NCBI GenBank assembly: GCA_036250195.1
Contig: JAVHZZ010000003.1
Location: 42,257,835-42,321,834 of the forward strand
Reading direction: 5' to 3'
Source of the DNA: Mixophyes australis
Taxonomy: Eukaryota; Chordata; Amphibia; Anura; Limnodynastidae
DNA: 64,000 nt
Part shown: piece after piece, positions 22,540-33,118 of the stretch
How positions within the stretch are numbered: the first letter of the stretch is position 1
Layout: every line of letters starts with the position of its first letter
Program-made: the position numbers and the translations under genes
Notes under the pieces: model-generated
Told to the model about the DNA's origin: nothing
What the model saw: only the letters and a program-made list of their open reading frames with translations
Database searches by the model: none

Positions 22540-24740
22540 GTGTCTTTATTTGCATCCAAATGTTTAAAGTTTAAGGTTGATATGAAGTTTGTGGGAACAT
22601 ACACGGTGAGCCCTTTATAATGTAAACCACCGCCAGCCCTGAAGGTGTTAATTATGATAAATGCTGCACATTTTTTTCTTATTAACCATAGAATGGATGA
22701 AGAATTCTAGAATCTTACTAATTCCCAGTCCCTTCCCTTCCTTACGAACTTAAAAACATTTTCATCTTTGCTGCGCTTGTATTTACCCCCCTCTCCGCCT
22801 TACCCTCCATTTTTCACACCTCCTACTGTGCATGTTGTACGGGCTGAGCAGCTTTCCAAGTGCAAACTGTTACTTCCTCTAACCAATCAAACTTACATAA
22901 CTTCATATTCAAAGCTGGCGGGATCTGGGTGTTGATGTTTTTTCGATATTTAAAAAACAAATAAGCAAATTAAAAAGGAAAATCCAAAGGGACAGCGTTG
23001 AGGAAAGCCCCCACCCCATGGACGGCTATTTATTGGGTTCTATCTTTCACATAAATCACAGCCAGTGTTAAAGTTCAGATGGAATAAAAAGCTAATTAAG
23101 TTGGTGTGAAAAGCAAGGCATGACAAATTTATACAAATGCAAGGAAAACAGGATCTGCTGTTGCTGACTTCTAATTGGTGCCTTTGGAAGAGAGGTCTGG
23201 AAAGTGCTGTGTATTACTGAGGTTAAGAGTCAAGATGTTTGGTGATTTCAAGCTGACAACTTTACAGGCTATAGATGAATGTTTGAGTGTGGCCACTTCT
23301 CTTTCTATGAGTAGATTTGGAGTGTAGATAATGTGTGTTATTATATACCAGACTCTGGTCCTTTTTTTTTTTTTTTATTAATTATGCATTCATCGTGTAG
23401 AAATGTTTCCTATCCCCCCCTCAACAAAGACTAACTTGTCTAAGTCGAAGGAAATATAAGACTGCATAATGTGAAACGTCAGTAGTTAAAATAACCACTT
23501 AAAGAAAACTTACTTAAAGCCTGCATTTATAGCTACTGCACAAATTAGCATATTTCTGCCCGAGATGTGTTATTTGTGGCAGGCACGTCCATCAAGGAAT
23601 ATGTGATATAAGACAAGCAGACGCAAAGTGAAGTATTGTTGAAGCATAATAAGAGGTGCATTTAACCCAATTTTTGGCAAATTGTGGTTTAACCTGTTCA
23701 ACGTGGCTGCTTTAACTAGAGGTTCACATAAGTTCTGGGTTTTCTTAAGACCCAGGAGTTTAATTGTTAAAATAACATTACTTTTAGGCTTCGGAAGAAC
23801 AATCAGATTTACAAGTAGCAATTGAGGAGTCTTAAGTGAATCGCTGCATAATTACATAGAGGTTAGGTAGACTTTATTGCATATAATGAAGCGCTGCATC
23901 ACGGAATGTTTTTTTCTTTGCAGTTGTCTTAAAAGTCCCAAACAATGCAAAGTTGAATAAACCAGGAATCTGTTACAAGCTAGCACTCTTAGGAGTGTAT
24001 TTACCAAGACCCCTCCTATAACAAGATCTCCTATTGCTGTTTACATCAGCTATAGAAAAACTTTTATCATGATCTTTAACTAAAAATATCAGTGAGGCAG
24101 CTGAGAGATGCTCAGATGGTAGTGATAAGGGGCGTCTTACCGCTTGCCAAGATTTATATATATATATATATATATTTATTTTTTTTATTTATTTATTTTT
24201 TTTTTTTTTAAATGATGACAATGATTAAAAAATCCTGGCAAGGTGTTAGCAATTCTGTACTGCTGCTGTCCTTGGTATATAGGCTTCTCCATCAAAGGAA
24301 GCCACCGGCGTTGGCTGCAATCAGTGATAGCTGGTGATATTTTTCACGGGGGCTTTAAGAGACAGGGTGAAGCCCTAAATCTTCACAAACTCCCATTTTT
24401 AGGGTTTGATAACTAGACACCTAAATTCAGTGCAACAAACTCCATACTTTATCTATAGGCAAAGGTCATTCACCAAGGACAAATGCATTGTTATCCACAG
24501 TCATACTAACACCATTCACACTGATGAAGATGCACCACAATGCAATGACAGCCGCGGAGCCTAAAAACACATCTGAAGGACCACTGATATATGTTGGTAA
24601 CGAGTTTGAACCTTTAGCTGTTCTTTGTCCAATTTGTGCTCAATTTAAAGACACGTGGCATTTACCTCTCTTTTATGAACAATTCATTTGTTCGGGATTT
24701 CATATTATTTAACAGCTTAACATTTCTCTCCTAATAACCT
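22540..24740. other. unassigned, no gene seen
   Basis: AT-rich sequence with an oligo-T near 23361 and a TA-repeat followed by T-rich tract at 24153-24212. No frame shows family motifs. Confidence 0.5.
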
Positions 24741-24743
24741 CAC

Positions 24744-25043
24744 AGCACTGAGGTCATGAGTTCAATTCCCGACCATGGCCTTATCTGTGAGGAGTTTGTA
24801 TGTTCTCCCCGTGTTTGTGTGGGTTTCCTCCGGGTGTTCCGGTTTCCTCCCACTCTCCAAAAACATACTAGTAGGTTAATTGGCTGCTACCAAACTGACC
24901 CTAGTCTGTGTGTCTGTCTGTGTGTGTGTGTGTGTGAGAATTTAGACTGTAAGCCCCAATGGAGCAGGGAATGATGTGAGTGAGTTCTCTGTACAGTGCT
25001 GTGGAATTAGTGGCGCTATATAAATAAATGGTGAAGATGATGA
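24744..25043 (+). repeat. tRNA-type SINE, 5'-truncated
   Basis: Carries the B-box-like GAGTTCAATTCCCGACC, the body motif GTATGTTCTCCCCGTGTTTG, a TG run, TTTAGACTGTAAGCCCCAAT and the 3' end AGTGGCGCTATATAAATAAA with a GAT-rich tail. The A-box part of the head is missing. Confidence 0.85.
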
Positions 25044-25045
25044 TG

Positions 25046-27988
25046 TGAGAGATTGGGAAATGCGCAAAGTGTTCTGGGTTCTCTTGTTAATCGTGGGGGA
25101 AAGGAGCTTGTGTAAGAAATTCAAATGTCCTAGATCGAACATCATTGGTTCGATGATTTAAAATAAGAAAATGTGAATGATTAAATAAAACTAATTAAAA
25201 AATGATTCAAGTTATTGAATTCAAACGTAGGACATTCACGTAGTAGGGTGCACTAAAATTATTAAGTGATGGTTGAACTTTTATGTGCAAGCAGACATCC
25301 CAAATGACACCTTACTTTATGGGCAAAGACTATGTGTGTTCATGCAAGAACACAAGGCGTACTTTCTGGTGCATTCCCATGCATTTAGTTTGCCTTAGTA
25401 GATTACATCATGGCAAAAAGATGGTAAGATGACTGGGTTCTTGTCCAGGATGTGAGACACATAAAGGACAGATACTTCATTACGTCTATAAGCAGAACTT
25501 GTATAAAAACGTTACATAATGTACAGTACATATTTTCAACATTACCAAATTTCCCTTCATGTGCAATAAAAAACATTATTTTAACAAGCCGTTTTCCTTT
25601 AAAAAGCACCTTTTGAGTTTTTCTAGAGGTTGATATATTATGCTATTTTTGTCTGGATTGACCATAACGTTTTTTGCTGTTTCAAGACTTTATATTGTCT
25701 ACTACAAGTCCTAAAATGCACCCCCTTCTCACCTTTACCCTAAAAAGCATGCACCCTAAATACATAGCCAAAATAACTCATCCTTTATTAGAAATAGGTA
25801 CTAATGGTACAGATGTAAAAAAAAAAAATCATATAACCAACAATAAAATGTATCAGTACAACAATGTATCAAATACATAAATAAATCAAATATAGCAAAT
25901 GTAAACCAATATAATAATATATCATATAAGCACAGATTGTAAAATATATACAAAGTCAACACACTCCAAATAAATGTGAGGATGATGTGTGGTAACAACA
26001 AAGAAATGTTGACTCAAAATAGCTGGTTGGAAAAATATGTTTAATCACCAAGTATATATGTCAATAGGCAGTGGTCGAAGAGGAAGTTTAGAAGTGGTGG
26101 TGTGGAAATTTAGAAGCGACGGTACGAAAAATGTAATGGGAATGCAAGTGAATGAAATTTGATATTTTACAATGAAGGGGTCAGCATCTGCCTTCAGCAT
26201 TTCATCAGTATGCTGCTTTGTATTGGCAGCTTCTGCCTCTGGATCTATATTGGACTTTATACTATTGTATGTGCCTTGCAGTACCACTGTTTCACCAAAG
26301 GTGCTGCTACTAATCCTTGTCTCTTTCACTAGCACAGGTTAACCTGCTGCACTAGCCAATCATCTGCACCTGTTCTTTCATTATTTATACCTGCCTCTCC
26401 CAGTTACCTTGGCTGGTCATTTATGTTGCTCTTCCTGATATTGTTGTGCTCATTTGTTTCTCCTGTTACTCCTACTGTTTCCTGGGACTACTACAAGCTC
26501 CTTGCCGACATCTCTGTACCTGGCTTCTTTCCACTCAGCCAGTTCATCAGCATCAGCCTTATTCCTTGTTGTTACCTGTTTTTAGCCTCACCCAGAAATC
26601 CATTGTTCTTTGTCTGCAATACCCAGTTTTCTGCACTTTCTGGATCACATCTGCTCATTAAATATTTATGCTTTCACCATAATCTGGGCTCCATAGCTGT
26701 CATTTCCAGTTCTCAGCATAGAAGTGTGACACCTTTCAATATTCCGAAAGTCAGGATAAAAGTACCAACTTTCAACTGTTGTAAATGAATGGATGAGTAA
26801 GCTATATTCTTGGCTTTTGCAATTCCATGTGTGATTGAGTCTATTCCATAAGCTATTAGAAACAATGGCAACTATTGGGAAATGCCTTACTAGGAATGGG
26901 CCCAGAGACAAGCTTTTGAAACCACATATTTCATGAAGCACAAGTAATTCCAAAAATAAACTTTATATATGAATATTATAAGGTGTCTGCCACGTAGCAT
27001 CATATTTAAAAAGTTTACTTTTAATATTCTAGCTATCAATGCTGCAGATGAAGCCTCAGGCCTTATACCAAGTTCGTGCTTTGTGAAAATTTTAAATTAA
27101 GTATCATTTGCAAAAATAATAAGTGCCAACTATTTTTTTTTATTTTTTAATGCCAAAATAAAGAGTTTTAGAATAAAATAAAGGTTTAAAAGCACACATA
27201 TTATACACTATATTAAACTCTAAATTATACTTTAGATTATATTTGGGATTTGTTTTTTTATTATCGATTTGCAATCTGCTGTTTACTGCAATTAGAGAGA
27301 AAATTACACTTTGTGCAGGCAACACGTTTAGAAAGCAGCAGTGACCAGCAGTAGCCTCTCGCTTTGTGACCATTGATGTCTCAGCTTTTAGGTTGCTAAG
27401 ACACTTGTCCATTATAGCTAAAAAGTAAGTAAGAAAGTAAACAGACACAATTTTTAATAAATATATAATAAATAATAATAAATAAATCAACATTTTATAA
27501 AAATATATATTTTTTGGTTCTTTCTGCATACACCAAATGGGAAAGGAAATAAGTCTTCATTTCAAAATGGCCTCTGCACACTAGTGCTGAACGACGCTAA
27601 ATAACGAAAGCTGGGAGACCCTGGGAATCCCTTTGACCAGACAGCCAATCACAAGTGATTTCACATGCTGATTACTGAAGGGAGGTCCTGAATCCAATCA
27701 TTTACCACCAATTGCAGTTGGTGTGGGAGCAGAGGCCATTTTCAAGGGGGGGAGGCTGTGTTTGTTTTCTATTTGAAGACATTGTATCAAGAAAGAGAAA
27801 AGAAGAAAAGAAGATTTTTCTTTATCCTTGAATAAAGTGTTGAATGGGAGCCGGGGGAGTCTGGGCAGGGGATGGTTGTACTGGGGCTGGGGGGGGGGGG
27901 GGTCAGTGGGGCATGTGCCTCAAGGACCTGTTCCGGTGAGGGCCACCTTGGACTAGGTGATTGGGCTACCTGCATTTATTTTAATGTG
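25046..27988. other. unassigned, no gene seen
   Basis: AT-rich sequence. Frames of 90-130 codons around 26045-26335, 26423-26788 and 27140-27529 lack domains and start in low-complexity surroundings. The part 27600-27985 is more GC-rich, with a G-run near 27890, and immediately precedes hAT element A. Confidence 0.5.
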
Positions 27989-28309
27989 ATCCTAATTAGG
28001 GATGTGCACCGGCGACTTTTGAGGTCTCGTGTTTTGTGTTTTGGATCCGGATTTTCGTTATTTTTGGGGTTCGGATTTGTCTCGCAAAACACTTGACGAA
28101 AGGTCTCGGTTCGGATTTAAGGTTTTGGATTCGGATTTTTTTTGAAAAAAACATAAAAAGTTTAAAAATCAAGTTTTTGGGCTTATTTTCACTCCTAGGC
28201 TATTATTAACCTCAATAACATTCAATAACAAGCATTTCCACTAATTTACAGTGTATTCTGAACACCTCACAATATAGTTATTAGTCCAAAACGTTGCAAC
28301 AAGGTATCT

Positions 28310-29310
28310 TTCTGGACTGCGTAGAGGAGTGGGTCACCACAATATCTATTAAAAACCCTGAACTTTTATGAATCGCACCAATAAATGTACCTGGACTGCG
28401 TAGAGGAGTGGGTCACCACAATATCTATTAAAAACCCTGAACTTTTATGAATCGCACCAATAAATGTACCTGGACTGCGTAGAGGAGTGGGTCACCACAA
28501 TATATATTAAAAACCCTGAACTTTTATGAATCGCACCAATAAATGTACCTGGACTGCGTAGAGGAGTGGGTCACCACAATATCTATTAAAAACCCTGAAC
28601 TTTTATGAATCGCACCAATAAATTTACCTGGACTGCGTATAGGAGTGGGTCACCACAAGATATATTAAAAACCCTGAACTTTTATGATTCGCACCAATAA
28701 ATGTACCTGGACTGCGTAGAGGAGTGGGTCACCACAATATCTTAAAAACCCTGAACTTTTATGAATTGCACCAATAAATGTACCTGGACTGCGTAGAGGA
28801 GTGGGTCACCACAATATATATTAAAAACCCTGAACTTTTATGATTCACACCAATAAATGTACCTGGACTGCGTAGAGGAGTGGGTCACCACAATATCTAT
28901 TAAAAACCCTGAACTTTTATGAATCGCACCAATAAATGTACCTGGACTGCGTAGAGGAGTGGGTCACCACAATATATCTTAAAAACCCTGAACTTTTATG
29001 AATCGCACCAATAAATGTACCTGGACTGCGTAGAGGAGTGGGTCACCACAATATATCTTAAAAACCCTGAACTTTTATGAATCGCACCAATAAATGTACC
29101 TGGACTGCGTAGAGGAGTGGGTCACCACAATATATCTTAAAAACCCTGAACTTTGATGAATCGCACCAATAAATGTACCTGGACTGCGTAGAGGAGTGGG
29201 TCACCACAATATATTAAAAACCCTGAACTTTTATGAATCGCACCAATAAATGTACCTGGACTGCGTAGAGGAGTGGGCACTGGGCACCACAATAAAATAT
29301 ATAAAAAACC
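28310..29310 (+). repeat. ~79-bp tandem array in element A
   Basis: About 12-13 copies of a 79-bp unit containing TGGACTGCGTAGAGGAGTGG, CACCACAATATCTATTAAAA and GAATCGCACCAATAAATGTA. Copies are nearly identical, differing mainly in the ATATCTATT segment. The array lies between the 3' end of element A and its transposase gene. Degenerate versions of the unit (GTGGGGTGGCCCCGGTACCC) follow at 29500-29650 and 30040-30100, and resemble a short stretch of the transposase gene near 34670. Confidence 0.95.
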
Positions 29311-29556
29311 TTCAACAGGTCTGCATTACACTACACATACGACTGCTCCTCCATCCTCTCCATCATATACATGTTGGAGTTTTAGCGTGTGACAACCTCT
29401 TGTTTTTGATAATGTCAGTGCATTTTGAATATTTTTCGATTTGCCCCACACCACTGAATGTACTTTATCTATGATACGCATCTATCTATCTTGACTTCGT
29501 AGTGTGGTGGCCCCGGTACACAATTTTGTACCGAGGCCACAATATAATTAAAAAAC

Positions 29557-30213
29557 CCTCCACGTGTCAGAATTCCACCAAACAAGTATCTGGACTGCAT
29601 AGTGGGGTGGCCCCGGTACCCAATTTGATACCGGGGCCACAATACCTCCTCCAAACATGGTACAGACAATTCGTCATTGAGATCCCAGACAGACAGGGTC
29701 GAAGTGTTATTGTTTGACTTTGTAAACCCAAAAAAATGTCCCTGTTGCACATAGTCGTGCAATGAAGACTGACTTTTTCATTTAAAGGCACGATCTTTCA
29801 AGTGTAGTGTTTGTAAGTCTAAGTCATATTATACTTTTGGTAAAATTGGTTTATTTTGTTCCTCTTTATGGTAATTAGTAATAGAATTAAAGTATGAAAT
29901 AGAATTAAAGTATGAAATAGAATTAAAGTATGAAATAGAGTGGTATATAGAGTTGTAGTGTGGTATAGATAGAGTGGTCCACACAATATAATAATAATAA
30001 AACCCTCAACTGGTCTGAATTCCACCAAACAAGTATCTGAACTGCATAGTGGGGTGGCCCCGGTACCCAATTTGATACCGGGGCCACAATACCTCCTCCA
30101 AACATGGTACAGACAATTCGTCATTGAGAGATCCCAGACAGACAGGGTCGAAGTGTTATTGTTTGACTTTGTAAACCCAAAAAAATGTCCCTGTTGCACA
30201 TAGTCGTGCAATG
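29557..30213 (+). repeat. ~205-bp direct duplication in element A
   Basis: The block 29557-29763 recurs at 30003-30213 almost unchanged (shared AATTTGATACCGGGGCCACA, AACATGGTACAGACAATTCG, GTGTTATTGTTTGACTTTGT). The copies are separated by about 240 bases that include three copies of a 19-bp AATTAAAGTATGAAATAGA unit near 29883-29938. No coding role; this is part of the 3' non-coding region of element A. Confidence 0.85.
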
Positions 30214-30531
30214 GACAGTTACTTTTTTATTGAAAGACTTAAGCTTTCAAGTGTAGTGTTTATAAAATATAAACTTTGTGCAGGCAACACGTTTAGAAAG
30301 CAGCAGTGACCAGTAGTTTTAGAGCACGTCAATACCTCTTGTTTTAAATTATGACACGGCATTTTACTTTTGGTTTAATTTTTTGTATTTTTTTAAATTT
30401 GGTTTTACTTTTTGAACATGGCAAACGACTGTTGATTGGTCATATAATGCAAAAAAAAAAGGTCCAAGATGGAATTGTCCTTGGGCCCTCACACCCACCC
30501 TTATGTTGTTGAAATAGGACATGCACACTTT

Positions 30532-30595
30532 AACAAACCAATCATTTCAGCGACAGGGCCTACCAAACAACTTTGGCTGAAATGATTGGTTTGTT
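30532..30595 (-). other. hairpin after hAT A transposase stop
   Basis: AACAAACCAATCATTTCAGC is followed, after a short loop, by its complement GGCTGAAATGATTGGTTTGT. It lies about 60 bases beyond the transposase stop codon (30651-30653). The same hairpin with compensatory base changes follows the stop codon in copy C (60499-60561). It may shape the transcript 3' end or act on DNA; the function is unknown. Confidence 0.8.
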
Positions 30596-30650
30596 TGGGC
30601 CCCCACACCAAAAAAGCTATTCATCTCTCCCTGTACAGACTAAACAGGCT

Positions 30651-30830
30651 CTACTGAGGCAAGATGTCGTCCTCATCCTCAACCTCTGATTCCTCTCCCC
30701 CTACAGTGTGTACTTCCTCCTCATCACACATTATCAATTCGTCCCCGCTGGACTCCACAACCACAGGTCCCTCTGTACTATCTGGAGGGCAGTGCTGTAC
30801 TTCATTGAGGAATTGATTATTCATTTTTAT
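30651..30830 (-). pseudogene. hAT A transposase C-terminal tail, cut off by B
   Basis: Read on the minus strand directly after the ATTTTTAT site, this segment is open for about 58 codons and ends at TAG (30653-30651). It is acidic (SSGDELIMCDEEEVHT and onward, ending DDILPQ) and matches the C-terminal tail of copy C at 60263-60432. It is the natural end of the transposase, separated from the rest by the 2.3-kb insertion of element B. Confidence 0.85.
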
Positions 30831-31180
30831 TAGAGATGGGCGGGTCCGGTTCTCCGAGAACCGAACCCACCCGAACTTTGGGTATCCGAGTACCGAGCTG
30901 AGCAGCTCGGTACTCTCCCGCCCATTCCGAATCCAAATCGAGGCCGAACGTCATTGTGACGTTGTCGGATCTCGGGACTCAGTTCTCGCGATACTTCAAC
31001 TTTATAAATACACGCCTCCACAGCAATCCATCGCCATTTGACAGAGGGAGAGAGCAGGGTGTAGTCATAGGCTAATTAGAGCAGGGACAGAGAATACAAT
31101 ATTGTTCTTGCAATTGCTCTAACCAAAATCGCTAGTGCAGAGAGGAGGATAGAGGTTTATTATTTTTTCTTCAAATTTGG

Positions 31181-31680
31181 CACTCCCCAGCGCTTTTGGG
31201 GTGTCCCCCATAATTGTGCATTAATATTTCTGGCTGTCAAAAGTCATATCTGTCAGCAGTATCTACTAAATAATTTGTAGCACACCTCAGTGTTTTTGGG
31301 GTGTCCTCCCTAATTGTGCATTAATATTTCTGGCTGTCAAAAGTCATATCTGTCAGCAGTATCTACTCAATAATTTTTAGCACTCCTCAGTGTTTTTGGG
31401 GTGTCCTCCCTAATTGTGCATTAATATTTCTGGCTGTCAAAAGTCATATCTGTCAGCAGTATCTACTCAATAATTTTTAGCACTCCTCAGTGTTTTTGGG
31501 GTGTCCTCCCTAATTGTGCATTAATATTTCTGGCTGTCAAAAGTCATATCTGTCAGCAGTATCTACTCAATAATTTTTAGCACTCCTCAGTGTTTTTGGG
31601 GTGTCCTCCCTAATTGTGCATTAATATTTCTGGCTGTCAAAAGTCATAACTGTCAGCAGAATCTACTAAATAATTTTTAG
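31181..31680 (+). repeat. five exact 100-bp tandem units in element B
   Basis: Units start at 31181, 31281, 31381, 31481 and 31581, each exactly 100 bp, with a partial sixth copy beginning at 31681. The unit includes CAGTGTTTTTGGGGTGTCCT, TAATTGTGCATTAATATTTC and GTCAAAAGTCATATCTGTCA. The array ends about 25 bases before the transposase ATG at 31706, so it forms the leader or promoter-proximal region of the gene. Confidence 0.97.
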
Positions 31681-31705
31681 CACTCCCCAGTGGTTTGCGC
31701 TCAGA

Positions 31706-32365
31706 ATGGATTCAAAGCAGTCCACATATGATCTAAATGAGCAACCAGGTTCTGTCACCAGTCCTGATGTTAGTGTTCCCAGTACGTCATCTGGCCAAGG
31801 CGATGTCAAACAACAGAGTGTTTTCAAATTAGTGCAAAAAACAAAAACCAAAAAAAAATTTACTGTATTGAAGCGAAAAAGAAGTGTAACTGAGCAAAAG
31901 TTAAGTGACGATAAAAAAAAAATTGCAAGCATGCCATTCTACACACGCAGTGGCAAAGAGAGAATGAGGCCTTCACCTTTGGCTATTAGTGGCAGATCCC
32001 AAAAAGTTACCCAGCCTACAATTGGTGCACAACTACTGTTACGCGTCAAAGCTGAGCTGCAAGATAACAGTGAGGCATTACAGGAGAATATTTGCTCTGA
32101 TTCACAAATGACAACAATCCCTGTGGAGAGTCCATCCAACTGTGGGATGTCTAATCGTGAGCATTCTGCTGATGTGTGCCTTAATAGCCCGAGTGTAGCC
32201 GGTGATACCCAAATTGAGGATGCCACTTTGGAATTAGAAGAGGATGAGGGGGAGATTTGTGTAGGCGACGAGGGCGCTAATGATGATGTTGATGATTATG
32301 ATGCAGCCAGATACCAAATTGCCTTTCTCAATTTCTATTTATATTCTAGATTATATAACGGCTGA
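31706..32365 (+). pseudogene. hAT B transposase, N-terminal part only
   Basis: Open for 219 codons from an ATG. The opening MDSKQS, the basic stretch with MPFYTRSGKERMRPSPLAIS and the acidic part SVAGDTQIEDATLELEEDEG match the N-terminal region of copies A and C. At about 32305 the homology stops and the frame runs into the 3' tandem repeats of element B, so the BED finger, catalytic domain and dimerisation domain are absent. Such a fragment could at most act as a truncated DNA-free partner; this is speculation. Confidence 0.85.
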
Positions 32366-32399
32366 ATAGTTTTCTATTTTACTCCTAGTGGAGAGAGGA

Positions 32400-32720
32400 T
32401 CTGATGCAGACAGATACCAAACTGCCTTTGTCCATTTCAATTTATATTGTACAGTATATAACGGCTGAATTTATTAGTATTTTATACAAGTGGAGGGGGG
32501 CCTAGAGAGACAAAAACCAAACTGGCTTTCTCCATGTCAATTAATATTGTACAGTCTATAACGGCTGGATTTTTTGGTATTTTATACAAGTGGAGGGGGG
32601 CCTAGAGAGACAGAAACCAAACTGGCTTTCTCCATGTCAATTAATATTGTACAGTCTATAATGGCTGAATTTTTTGTTTTTTTAAAAAAGTGGAGGGGGG
32701 CCTATAGAGACAGAAAGCAA
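32400..32720 (+). repeat. ~100-bp tandem units near B 3' end
   Basis: Three to four copies of a unit with GTGGAGGGGGGCCTAGAGAG, AAACTGGCTTTCTCCATGTC and TAATATTGTACAGTCTATAA. Inverted copies of the same unit occur at 55920-56110 in copy D, so it is a fixed part of this hAT family's 3' region. Confidence 0.9.
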
Positions 32721-33118
32721 ACTGTCTTTTTCCATTTCTTTACATATTTAACTATAAGTGTAGGGTGTAATATACATTCAAAGACGATGGCTGCATTGCC
32801 AATATGCATAGATGGAGAGGAAGACAATCTGTTTTGTGTGTAGAATAAATGAAGGCCTACCAACGAAGAATTAAACAGTTTTTTTGGATGATTTATTACC
32901 TCAACAATTAGATTACTTATCTCTAAAACAGTTGGAGCACTAAATTGGGTTATTTTAGGCACAAAAACATGTATTTTCCAACAAAATAGCAAAACAAAAC
33001 CAAACAAAACCAAAACCAAAACCAAAACACGCAATGGCGGTTTTGCAAAACCAAAACCAAAACCAAAACACAACGGTAATCCAGATCCAAAACCGAATCC
33101 AAAACCAAAACACGGGGG

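Noticed and set aside
28310..29310. Regular repeat array as a possible CRISPR
   Set aside because: Units are contiguous 79-bp tandem copies with no unique spacers, inside a vertebrate transposon.
32702..33073. Minus-strand ORF at the end of hAT element B
   Set aside because: Runs through TTTTGG-type subterminal repeats and the terminal region; no homology to the transposase.
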